A stretch of 64,000 bases of DNA from assembly GCA_035236585.1 (NCBI GenBank), contig CP141128.1, positions 29,665,618 to 29,729,617 on the forward strand. Direction: 5' to 3'. Below the pieces are notes generated by a model, which saw only the letters and a list, made by a program, of their open reading frames with translations, was not told where the DNA came from and did no database searches. The DNA comes from Warburgia ugandensis. Taxonomy: Eukaryota > Streptophyta > Magnoliopsida > Canellales > Canellaceae. Below are positions 46,936 through 58,200 of this stretch, in pieces. Positions within the stretch are counted from its first letter, which is position 1. Every line of letters starts with the position of its first letter. Made by a program: the position numbers and the translations under genes.

Positions 46936-48195
46936 GCTGTCAACATCACATTTTTTCTTATGACCTTCTCTTCTCATGGCTGGCATGACAGCTCGCTCTT
47001 TGGTCCTTATGCTTCTCTCTTTTTCCATTCTCGCTTTCCATTTGTATATTTTGACTGATTATGTTAGGAAAAAAAACTATAAGTAAACCATAACTTCTTT
47101 TAATTCATGAATTCCTTTCTTGTTACTAGTTAACTCTCTTTGTTTCCATTTTGTAGATCATGTTGGTTTTCTCACTATAGATTATGAGGTTCAAAAGTTT
47201 GTTAGATCATCCTTATTTTGTGGAAATTGTATGATTTCATTGAAAAGGACATCTGCTTCTCTCTGCAAGCCTCACTATTGAAGAAAAGGAGAACATTAAG
47301 TTTTGTGGTTTTCATCCAAAATTAGGGTTTGATGAAGAGTGGTGGTTATACCATTAAGTTTTGGCTGAAAAAATTGAAGCACACTCTTTCTCTCTCCATA
47401 GAATGGTTGTCACCTAAATATTGGGCCAGATTTTGATGAAAAAGAGAAGATTTGCTCTTTGATCTTGTATTAATAAGATCTAATAATATGTAACATTTGA
47501 TATATATATAACATTATAATAAAAAAAATAATTTGATTTTCTCATTTTCATGTTATTTATGTATATGTATTATATATGTTTAGGTTTGTAAAATTAGTTT
47601 CATTGTGTATTTATGTAAGGTTGTAATAAGAAAAAGTAAAAAAAAAAAAAAAAAAATTAATGTGAAAATGTACAAACCACTAAAGTTATTCTTCGAAAAC
47701 AACTTTAAAAGTATGCACTTTTAAAGTCAAATGAAATCAATTGTACATCTGTTTTAAGAATTATTTCGTCAACTTCCGCCTTGCCTTCTTGCTCTGTGTT
47801 TATTATCTGTGTACAAAATCTAAACTAGATATCTTTTTCTCTACTCTGAACTAAATCCTACCTATGAATTGTAACTACATTCGCAAATTCGGGGTCAACA
47901 TCGATTTTTGAGTATTGGTTAGTATCTCTTTGTTTGGCTCATATGTATTATGCATACATATTTGAAAATTTTTACAAGGTTATGGGTTGAAAATTTTTCT
48001 TTTGAAATTTAATTTCATTCATGAATGTATCTGTCATATTTTGCTTTTTTTTCACTGTTAATTGAAAATTTTCATGAAATGTAGTTATTTTAAATACTTC
48101 TAATTCTTATATATCTAATGTTTGGTAAAATGCCTTGCATAATCTTTTTATGTCTAACAAATCTCCATGCAAATTTGCTTCAATTTCTTATGATA
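46936..48195 (+). other. CACTA leader or intron region
   Basis: No coding motif. It contains a short poly(A) (about 47639-47658), more palindromic words near 47690-47735 and only short chance ORFs. Confidence 0.4.
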
Positions 48196-48560
48196 ATGGA
48201 CAAATATGTTTGGATGATTGCGATAGGAACATCAAAAGAATATGAGAAGGGAACAGAAAATTTCATAGAGTTCGTACTTAGGGTAGGTGTTGATGGTAAT
48301 CACATGAGTTGTCCATGCTCAAAATGTGAAAATTTGAAAAAGTAACTATAGGGGTGTTAAGAGAACACTTGTGCTTCAATGGAATCGACGAAAGCTACCA
48401 CCCATGGATTTGGCATGGAGAAGAACTTTTGCATAGGCCCTCCACAAGGCCTAGAAGATATGATTAAGACACTATAGGAAGTGTTGGAGACAATAGTATA
48501 GTTGTATCAATGTTTCAAGATGCATATGATGACTTCTAGGATGAACCTGAGTAATTTCAT
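48196..48560 (+). pseudogene. CACTA transposase-associated N-terminal domain
   Basis: The frame from ATG 48196 gives MDKYVWMIAI, SKEYEKGTENFIEFV and CPCSKCENLKK, the Cys-bearing transposase-associated domain found at the start of plant CACTA tnp2 proteins. A TAA at 48343 breaks it. After a shift, the expected continuation appears (REHLCFNGIDESY, WIWHGEE, then MFQDAYDD and LEEADELLY at about 48510-48595) with further stops. Confidence 0.75.
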
Positions 48561-48633
48561 ACTACATTAGAGGAAGCCGACGAGCTGTTGTACCTGAGTG
48601 TAAATATTATACCAAGCTGTCCGCAGTGGTAGC

Positions 48634-49880
48634 GTGAAATCAAGATTTGGATTTTTAGATCAAAGTTTAATAGAAGTCTTGAAAGTAGTGGGTAAGATGC
48701 TACCGAAGGATAATAAATTGGTGAGGTCCACATGGGAGGTAAAGAAAACAATGGATGCACTAGGGTTGAAGTATGAGAAGATATATGCTTGTCCTAATGA
48801 TTGCATCTTGTATAGGAAGGAACATAAGGATAAAACTGCATGCCAAACTTGTGGACAACCAAGATGGAAGTTAAAGAAGAATTCAACTGAGACAGTTACA
48901 GGCATTCCTGTAAAGGTTCTATGGTACTTCCCTCTATTCTAAGGTTCAAAAGAATGTTACGTATAACAAAAACTGTGAAGAAATTAGTGTGGCATGCCAA
49001 TGACAGGGTAGCTGATAGCTTTTCACGCCATCCAACATGTAGCCCAGCATGGAAACTCGTAGACTTCATGTGGCCTATTTTTGGTGAAGAACCTAGAAAC
49101 TTATGATGAGCATTATCTATAGATGGGACTAATCATCATGCTTCTAAGAGTAGTAAGTATAGTTGTTGTTCCATTATATTAGCTTGTTACAACCTTCCAC
49201 CATCTCAATGCATGAAGAGGAAGTTCATAATGCTAACTATATTGATATCAAGTCCAAAGCAGCCAGGGAATGACATTAACGTGTACTTGTTTCCATTGAT
49301 CGATGATCCTAAGACATTATAGGATGTAGGCATTGAAGCATATGATGCATATAGGAAAGATTCATTCACCTAAAGGCTATACTATTGTGGACAATAAGCG
49401 ACTTCCCTTTGTATGGTAATTTGTCTAGATGCACTGTGAAGGGATACAATGCTTGTGCTATCTGTAGTGATCAAACATGTGCTATATGACTTAAACATGG
49501 TAGGAAAATGGAATTCCTTAGGCGCAAAAGATGGTTGCGTAGAGTTCATCCATATCATTTTAAGAAGGGAGAATTTAACAGGTGTGTAAAGATAATGACA
49601 CCTCCAAAGATGTTGATAGGATGACAAGTATTGGAGTAGGTTGAAAATATTAATGTCATGTGGGGAAAGAAGAAATTAAGTAAATATGTAGGTGAAAGTA
49701 ATTGTAGAAGTTGTTGGAAGAAGAAATCAATATTCTTTCATTTGGCATATTGGAAATCACTGCAGTATGCCATGTGCTTGATGTCATGCACATTAAGAAG
49801 AATGTGTGTGAAAGCTTGATTAGTACCTTGCTTAATATCCCAAGAAAAACAATGGATAGACTTACAGCTTGAATGGATCT
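48634..49880 (+). pseudogene. CACTA tnp2 transposase core
   Basis: 48634-48942 reads LIEVLKVVGKMLPKDN, STWEVKKTMDALGLKYEKIYACPNDCILY and CQTCGQPRWK, diagnostic for tnp2. After shifts come VADSFSRHPTCSPAWKLVDF (about 49010), LSIDGTNHHASKSSKYSC (about 49112), CYNLPPSQCMKRKFIMLTILISSPKQPG, DINVYLFPLIDD, and VCHVLDVMHIKKNVCESLISTLLN (about 49768-49840). Six or more stops or shifts are spread through it. It would cut and join the transposon ends; this copy is dead. Confidence 0.82.
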
Positions 49881-50700
49881 TATGAACATGGGTTTGAAGA
49901 GGAGGTTGCACCTAGAGGATAGGGATAGTCAAGGAACATACTTGCCTAAGGAAAATTATTCTCTCGATAGAGAGGAGAGGAGAATAATGTGTAAAACCTT
50001 GTTCGAGCTCAAAGTCCTAGACAACTACTCTTCAAACTTTAAAAACATTGTTTCCATGGAAGAGCTAAAATTGTTGGGGATGAAGTCCTATGATTGCCAT
50101 GCGTTGATGCAACAATTTTTGCCAATAGCAATACATTCAGTGTTACCGAACAAAGTTAGAAGAGCTATTAAAAAATTCTGCCACTTCTTTAATGCTTTGT
50201 GCAAGAAGGTGGTGGATGTTTCAAAATTACAAGAAATTCAAGGTCATCTAGTGACAACTTTATGTGAGCTTGAGACAATCTTCCCACCATCTCTCTTTGT
50301 CATCATGGTACACTTAATAGTGCACCTCATTGATGAGGTCAACTCTATGGGCTAGTTTACTTGTGATGGATGTATTCATTTTAGAGGTACATGAAAACTT
50401 TAAAAGGGTATGTATGTAATCAAAACCGGCCAGAGGAGAGTATAGCTGAATGTTACATTGCAAAGGAAGCAATGGGTTTTGCACATAGTACATAGCAGGA
50501 GTAGATGCCATTGGAATCCCAAGAAAGAAACAATTAGTTGCATTTCATGATCTTAAGGTTAGCAAACCTCTATTGAGTGATTGTGTGTCAATTGTTGACT
50601 ATAAAGAACAAGACCAGGCGCATCTTTATGTGTTGTAAAATGTTGAAGAAGTCTTACCATACATTGAGTAAGTTGATCATGCATGCACTTATGTAAAATT
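49873..50700 (+). pseudogene. CACTA tnp2 C-terminal region with DUF4218-like domain
   Basis: The frame 49873-50355 starts MDLMNMGLKRRLHLE and runs through ELKVLDNYSSNFKNIVSMEELKLLGMKSYDCHALMQQFLPIAIHSVLP, KKFCHFFNALCKKVVDV, CELETIFPPSLFVIMVHLIVHLIDEV. This DUF4218 course (K.HD.H.LMQ.LLP, then LE..FPP.FFD.M.HL..HL..E) is standard after tnp2. It ends at a TAG at 50353-50355; related debris continues to about 50700. Confidence 0.8.
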
Positions 50701-50897
50701 TAATTATTGATAGTTAATTACATTTTCTTTGTTTACTCTAAATGTAGTGAACACATGGATGTACTCAAGGCAAAGAATCCAACTTACGCAAAGAAACTGA
50801 AGTGGCTACTATTTGAGCATTGTCACACTTTCCATAATTGGTTGTGTAAAAGGTAAAATGAAAGAATTCTCACCTACTTTTTATTAAAAAACTATAT

Positions 50898-50925
50898 TAT
50901 GTATGTATGTATGTATGTATGTATG

Positions 50926-50959
<34 letters not shown>

Positions 50960-50966
50960 TGTATGT
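50898..50966. repeat. (GTAT)n microsatellite
   Basis: About 17 GTAT units with one TATAT interruption near 50927-50932, between the DUF4218 and DUF4216 segments. Confidence 0.95.
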
Positions 50967-51059
50967 GCATATTAAGCTTACTTAAGCCTACTTAATATGA
51001 ATATATATAGATTTAAGATCAGCGAGAAGTAGCAGGCAATAGTATATTAGAAACCTTGG

Positions 51060-51350
51060 GCTGGATGGTGATGGGACCATGACTAGAACTAATAAAATAT
51101 GTCAGATATGCCATCAATGGCTGTCACTTTTATATCAAAGGCCATGAAATCTCAAGAGTGCAATAGAATAGTGGATTTAACGTAGTTGCCAATGCTACAT
51201 TCTTTTCTAGTTCAAAGGATAATAGGCCAATAGTGGCGGATGATATTTATTACGGGGTTATAAGAGAGATTTGGGCCTTGGATTATACTTTCAGAATTGT
51301 GGTTGTGTTTAAGTGCGATTGGGTGGAACATATAACAAAGAGTGATTACG
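51060..51350 (+). pseudogene. CACTA DUF4216-like segment, copy 1 (truncated)
   Basis: The frame reads YAINGCHFYIKGHEISR at about 51106-51160, the usual entry into DUF4216, then a stop-bearing version of ANATFFSSSKDN, IYYGVIREIW, LDYTF and VVVFKCDW. From about 51172 it is nearly identical to 51840-52005. It breaks off at about 51350 and runs into unrelated pyrimidine-rich DNA. Confidence 0.7.
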
Positions 51351-51765
51351 GGATTAGAAACCCCAAAACTTAATAAAACTCCAAGGCATTCAACGTAGAA
51401 GATATACAAGGTTGGGATACCTCTTTTCTAAGAAAGAGATGCCTCATGTAAGGTGAATTTGCAGGGTTCTTTTGCGTGTTGCTTTCTCTTGTCTTCCAAG
51501 TCTCCATTCAAGCTCTTTGTTCTTTGATTTCCAACCTTCTTTTCTATTTTAGTTCCTTACTTTGTTTCCTAAGTTATTGCTTGTTTATTTCTTTGTTTCT
51601 ACCTAGTTTCTTTCACATAATCCATCCTTATTTTCTCTTGAGTTTTGCATATCTTTTGCTAGTATTTGTAGCTTGTTTCTTCTAGATCCAAAACCTTTTC
51701 TCTCTTGGAGTGATAGCCAATAGAAAATTTGCCTTGAATCTCCTTGTTTCCTATTCATTACTCTC

Positions 51766-52256
51766 TTGCTCTTGCCTTGTTATAGATCATTTGCTCTTAT
51801 TTTTTCCCATCATTCAAGCATCTTTTATATTAATAGTGGAATTAGCTTAGTTGCCAATGCTACATTCTTTTCAAGTTCAAAGGATAACAAGCTAATAATG
51901 GCAGATGATATTTATTACGGGGTTATAAGAGAGATTTGGGTCTTGGATTATACTTTCAGAACTATGGTTGTGTTTAAGTGTGATTGGGAGAAACATAACA
52001 AAGACAGCATCAAAACTGATGCCCTTGGATTGACATTTGTTAACCTGAACAAGATCGGATATAAAAATGATCAATTTATTTTAGGGTCTCAAGAAAAACA
52101 AGTATTTTATGCACAAGATGAATGTGATAAGAGATGGTCAACTATTTTATCCTCTTGTCTGAGGGATTTATATGATGAAGATGATTTAGGAGAAATTAAA
52201 CAAATTACCCTTCTATTACCAAAACAATCCCATCAATCGAAGCAGTACTTAGTGTG
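51766..52256 (+). pseudogene. CACTA DUF4216-like segment, copy 2
   Basis: From about 51835 the frame reads NSGISLVANATFFSSSKDNK, DDIYYGVIREIWVLDY, MVVFKCDW, ALGLTFVNLNKIGY, FILGSQEKQVFYAQDE and RWSTILSS, the DUF4216 course to its end, then TGA. It is open for about 140 codons and better preserved than copy 1. The preceding codons (51766-51834) do not belong to the family. It may have been the reading exon of the element before decay. Confidence 0.75.
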
Positions 52257-52370
52257 AATGAGGATTATGTACATGACAATGGTGAGAAAGGTGCTTGGGT
52301 TTGAAAACAATATATATTTTGGGGTATGTGCAATATGTATATTAGTCAGTTGTAATATATATATGTATAT

Positions 52371-53213
52371 AATTCCATATTTATAAATTTTAAGTCTTTT
52401 GTCATGAGCTATATGGATTGATAAGTGAGCTATATGTGTGTACAAAGAATGCATGAATCAATGTTGACTATAAAAAAAATCCGTTTCATTGTGTATTAAT
52501 TGTTAGATATTGTAAAGTACTAACATAAAAGGTGTATATATTTTGAACAAAAAAATTTATGGAGTCATCTTTCAAAGTCGTTCGAAAAAAAAGGGGTTAA
52601 AAGTATTCACTTTTAAAATTGTTTACAAAAATGATTTTAAAAGTGAATACTTTTAAGTCATTTTTAAAAAAGTGACTTTAAAGTACTCAATTTTAATAAC
52701 ACACCTCATAATTAATTATTCATCTTATTTTGCTTAATGTTCTTTTATTAGTACATTTTTTGTACTACTTTGGTTATCACATATTTTTAGTTCTTTAAGA
52801 GTGTTTCTACAATATTTTGTGACACAAGTAAACTTTGGAAGCTTAGTGTCAATCGAATACATATATTCTTTAAAAATTAAGTATATAGTTCAACCCTTAG
52901 CACTAAACCCTAAACCCAAATCCTAAACCCTGAACCCTGAACCTTGAGCCCCATACCCTAAACCCTGAACCTTGAATCGTAAACCCGAACCCTAACCCTG
53001 AACCCTAATTCCATATTTATAATTTTTACCTCTTTTGTCATAAGCTATGTGGATTGATAAGAGAGCTAGCTATATTTACATAGAAAGAATATATGGATGA
53101 ATCTATGTTGACTTTAAAAGTGCACACTTTTAAAGTATGCCCATGAAATAACAATTTACAGAAGTTTGAATTATGTGAATTTGGTGTTAAGAAAACTTTA
53201 ATATAAGAACCAT

Positions 53214-53252
<39 letters not shown>

Positions 53253-54866
53253 CACCCATGCACAACTCATGAAATGGATAGGGAAATTTAAGCTGACACA
53301 CCCACATTCCCATGTCATAATTAATTTATCATCTTATTTTGCTTAATGTTCTTTTATTAGTACAGTTTTTGTGCTTATTTGGTGATCACATATTTTAAGT
53401 TCTTTAGGAGTGTTTCTACAATATTTTGTGATGCAAGTAAACTTTGGAAGCTTATTGTCAATCAAATATATATATATATATATATATTCATTTAAAATTA
53501 AGTATATAGTTCAACCCTAAACCCTAACCCTAACCCTATCCCTAAGCCCTAAACCCTAACCCCGAACCCTAAACTGCGAACCCAAAACCTAAACCCGAAC
53601 TCGAACCCTAACCCTAAACCCTAATTCCATATTTATAATTTTTAGCTCTTTTGTCATGAGCTATATGGTTTGATAAGTGAGCTAGCTATATTTGGTACAA
53701 AGAACATATGCATGAATCTATGTTGACTTTAAAAGTGTACACTTTAAAAGTATGTACATCAAATAACAATTTACAAAAGTTTGAATTATGTGAATTTGAT
53801 GTCAAGAAAACTTTAATATAAGAACCACATGTCCTCTGTCACACACACACACACACACACACACACAAGCAGCTCATGAAATGGACAGGAAAATTTAAGC
53901 TAACACACCCACATTCCCATGTCATAATTAATTTATCATCTTATTTTACTTAATGTTCTTTTATTAGTACAATTTTTGTACTTCTTTGGTTATCACATAT
54001 TTTAAGCTTTTTGGGAGTGTTTCTATAATATTTTGTGATGCAAGTAATCTTTGGAAGCTTAGTGTCAATAAAATATATATATTAATTTAAAATGAAGTAT
54101 ATAGTTCAACCTTAAACCGTAACCGTAACCCTGAGCCCTAAACCCTAACCCCAAACCCTAAAGTGTGAACCATAAACCCTGAACCTTGAATCTTGAACCC
54201 AAACCCTACTTCCATATTTATAATTTTTAGCTCTTTTGTCATGAGCTATAGCTATATTTGCATACAAAGAATATATGCATGAATCTATGTTGACTTTAAA
54301 GGTATATACTTTTAAAGTATGTACATCAAATAACAATTTACAAAAGTTTGAATTATGTGAATTTGGTGTTAAGAAAGCTTTAATTTAAGAATCACATGTG
54401 CTCTGTCATACACACACACATGCACAACTCATGAAATGAATAGGGAAATTTAAGCTAACACACCCATGTTCCCACCTCGTAATTAATTTATCATCTTATT
54501 TTGCTTAATGTTCTTTTATTAGTATAGTTTTTGTACTTCTTTGGTTATCACATATTTTTAGTTCTTTAGGAGTGTTTCTATAATATTTTGTGGCGCAAGT
54601 AAACTTTGGAAGCTTATTGTGTCAACCAAATATATATATATATATATATTCATTTAAACTTAATTAAGTGTAGTTCAACCTTGAACCCTAACCATGAGTC
54701 CTTAACTCTAACCTCAAACCCCAAACCCTATTCCCTGAACACTTGAACCCTGAACCCATAAATCAATGCTGACTATCATAAAAATCCATTTCATTGTGTA
54801 TTAATATTGTTAAATATTGTGAAGGACTAACATATAAAAGGTGTATATATTTTTAATAAAAAATTG
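52371..54866 (+). repeat. Tandem repeat array with telomere-like blocks, unit about 608 bp
   Basis: Units start at CATAATTAATT, at 52707, 53315, 53923 and 54478 (lengths 608, 608, 555, last one partial). Each has a conserved TTATTTTGCTTAATGTTC opening, a TA microsatellite, a block of CCCTAAA/CCCTGAA words, a CCATATTTATAATTTT segment and a palindromic ACTTTTAAAGT word. Units 1-3 also end with a (CA)n run and TAAGCT.ACACACCCA. A partial unit precedes (52371-52450). A segment of about 110 bases containing TTTCATTGTGTATTAAT is repeated on both sides of the array (52446-52556 and 54763-54866). Confidence 0.85.
52892..53006 (+). repeat. Telomere-like CCCTAAA block in unit 1
   Basis: Diverged CCCTAAA, CCCTGAA and CCCTAA words in series. 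Similar blocks lie at about 53514-53630, 54108-54208 and 54676-54760. They are internal and too degenerate to mark a chromosome end. Confidence 0.75.
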
Positions 54867-55134
54867 TAAAAAAGTGTATACTTTTAAAGTCATTTATCTA
54901 TAAACAGCTTCAAAAGTTTACACTTTTCAAGTCGTTTATCTGTAAACAACTTTAAAAGTCTACACTTTTAAAGTCATTTTACATATAAATGACTTCTTTA
55001 TGTACCCCTATTTAAACCACAAAATAGACTTCCCTCCATGCCTAACTAACATAGAGAACAATCGAGAGAGAAGAAAGAAGACGAGAAGAGGAACAAGGAA
55101 GGAGAGGAGAAGAGGGAGAAAATTAAATCTGGTG

Positions 55135-55267
55135 GCAGGAGGGGAAGTGGGAGGTACATAGGGGAGAATTGGGTTCTGGCAAGGGGGGTGGGGAAACTAG
55201 GTTTCGGTGGGGGGGGTGGGAAATAGGTTCTGGCTTGGAGGGGTAGGCGGGGTGGTTAGCGGGGAAC
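55135..55267 (+). repeat. G-rich minisatellite, left part
   Basis: Diverged units of the type GGGGTGGGGAAACTAGGTTCYGGCTTGGA, interrupted at 55267 by a solo LTR and continuing at 59744. Confidence 0.75.
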
Positions 55268-58200
55268 TATAACATCCCTAATTTTTGTAAGGAGATTGAA
55301 TAAATAATGAAATTAAAAATTCCAAGGAAAATTAGGCTGGAATATTAAGGTTATTAAAAATGCACTTCTCATAGAAGTAGAATCAAGGTTGGAAACCAAG
55401 GTATTTGATATGTACATTAAAATTGGCTTGGATAGATTATAAGTTTGTCCATTTCTGAGTTCGGGACAAAAATCTATATTTTTCTCAACTTTTAACCTAA
55501 AAAGGGAAAAAATATAATTTCACTTCACAATCAAGGTATAAGACATGTATAACTGAAAAAATACTTGAAGAATCGATTAAAATAATACTAAGTATGTCAA
55601 AATCCGAGTTCGTATGAAAATTTTGTATTTTTCTACATTTTTCAACAAAAAGGGCAAAATGGTCATTTCACATTAATGTGGGGTACATTGATGTGGGGCA
55701 ATAGTCTGGAAACATCAATAATTGGTCAAACCACTACCAGCTAGTAGTGGAGACAGAGGTGGAAGTGGGGGAATTCTTTTTAATATAAAATTCAAAAGAG
55801 AAAAACATAATTATTAGGAGAAAATAATTAAAAGTTTTAGAAAATGCCTATAAATACCTCAGGAAAAAATCCCAAAAATGTTCATAAAATTCATGACAAA
55901 ATTCTCCAACTCCTCCTCTGATTTCAGCTTCAAATTCCCTCTCCTTCTATACTTTCTCACTCTTTTCCTCTCTTTCTTTTCTTATTTAAAGTTTTTACCC
56001 CTAAGTGGAAAACTTATAGAAATCCAGTGATCTAACCCTCATACCAGAAATCCAAAATATTATATCAATTTGTAACAAGCTTATCTACAAAACCCCTATG
56101 CTAATTGCACGATCCACTGGCGATTTCATTGGAAAATCACGAATTATGCCGTCTCGAGCATAGTTCACTTTTCGGTGAGGGTTTTCTTAATTTTGGCAAG
56201 ATCTTCTCTTTTGGACACTTTTAGGTAGGTTTCCTATCTCTTTATTTTTTATTTCTCAATATATTTTCCCTAAAATTGGGTCATCAGATTGGTTTTTCAG
56301 CCAAAATTCTTGAAAAATTATTACCAATGATGCAGGCGTGGAACACCATCAAGGACACCTCAGATGGAAAATTTGAGCCATCCACTAGATTCAAAAGGCC
56401 CAAAAAACTTAAGAACCATGATCATAGTAAATTTTATTTTTCATCAGGACCCTTAACTTTAAGAAATAAGATTTGATAGTCCAAAATCAATCTAGACTGT
56501 TGAAATTGATGGAAACTTGAAAATTCAATTCTAAACTCAATTTAAATCCAAATCTATATTGGAACGAAGCTATATATTCCTTGTATTGTGTAGAATATAA
56601 TGAAATAATGATATTGAGGTTTTTAATTTGATTTATATGAAATAAGTGTTAAAGTTAGTTCCAACAATAGTGGATCATGATAAAATTGATGTTAAAATGG
56701 AAATCTGATCAAATGGATGGATCTGGGACTTGTCAAAACCTTAAAATCAATGATCATAGTAGAATTTTCAAGCCTTTAGATCAGTTAAATTGATCAAAAC
56801 ATTATAGATTAAGATCAATCGTTGAAAACGGCCAAAAACTTAAGAATGAAATTCCCACTCGTTTTAAGTCTGATTTTTTGTCAGGAAGATTCTATGAATA
56901 GATCTTGATGAGGGGAACCTACTGAACCCATAAAAATAATATTTTAGTCATTAAAACTTTCTATTAATTAAAAATACACTTACTAACACCCTTGATCAAG
57001 TAGATCTAGTGTGATTAGAAGTGAGGGTTTTATCCATTAAGGATATAATGATGATAAATCATCATGGGGATGGTTGGATTGGACTGACATGAACTGAATT
57101 AAAGTTTAGACCATTGAAAGTGAAAATGATCATGGAAAATCCTAATGGATCCTCTTGATCTGGTAGATCAAGAATGATCAGACCAGATGGAGTTATAAAA
57201 GTGATGGTCTAAAGCTAATATCATGTTATTAGAGATGTTAGATTAATAAAAAACATGAAAGATCAAGGGTTGTACTCTTAATGGAATCTTTACCCTAGAT
57301 CTAAAAGATGGACAAATCATATGGTTGGATCATAAGGATAAATTGATCATATGCTTAGTTAATTGTCTTTAATAGATTAAATTGTCAAGTTTCCAATTTC
57401 AGTATAATTTTCTTTAATTTCTCAGATTAAAATGTTGTTAATATTCTAGTTAATTGTTTTATTAGCAAATTTATTTCATGTCAAATTTTCAATTCCAACA
57501 TTATTGTCTTTAAATTCCTTAGATTTAGATTTATTAGGGTAATTTCTTTTAAATTTCCTTTACATTAGTAGAGTTATGAAAAATACCTTAAAAGGGGTAA
57601 TTAATGAAATATAGTTGGACTTCACAAAATACACATGTACATCATGAGAAATAATCATAGTAAGGGCTATAGTTAGTAGGACAATATAAGGGGTGGATTT
57701 TCCATTTCCTTGGCCCAACTTAGGAGCATAATAGACATCCATCAATGACATAGTATATGTTCATGGAATTAATTAAAATCAAGCAGAAATAAAACTTAAG
57801 GTTATGAGCTCATAGGACCTTATTAAAGGTTGAGCTAAGGTTATGCCCTTGCATATTATTCATCGTGGTTAAGGGGGTTTCTAATGAGCCTCACTATCCC
57901 TCCACCTGTTGATGTTTGTTGAGGTCTAAACGCCTCCTTACATGAGGATTGAATTAACCACATTGGGAATGGCATGTAACTAGTAAACCTTGGTCAATTG
58001 GAAATAAGAGGAGCTGTCTAGAATTAAGAATGAATATGTTACCCTCAATCTAGTAAAATACTAACTGGTTGAGAAATGTTACCCTCAATCCAGTAAAATA
58101 CTAACTGGTTGTAAGTAAGATAAGGATGATCTGGCAAGATCCAAGAGAGATCTTGAATGATAAAAAATAACAAAAGAAAAGAAATACAATGTAGAGTATA

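Larger units (their letters stand above)
46030..55015 (+). mobile_element. CACTA (En/Spm) DNA transposon, borders approximate
   Basis: Subterminal fields of short ACTTTAAAAGT / ACTTTTAAAGTC palindromic repeats lie at 46060-46925 and again near 47690-47735, 52570-52690, within the tandem units, and at 54870-54990. Between them is a broken tnp2-type transposase (48196-50700) followed by DUF4218-like and DUF4216-like segments, all on the plus strand and typical of plant CACTA elements. I could not find intact CACTA...TAGTG ends, so both borders are estimates. A possible second ORF of the same element is at 61570-62290, beyond later insertions. Confidence 0.7.

Noticed and set aside
52892-54760. 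Chromosome end or telomere
   Set aside because: The CCCTAAA words are degenerate, in four separate blocks inside a repeat of other sequence, with ordinary DNA on both sides.
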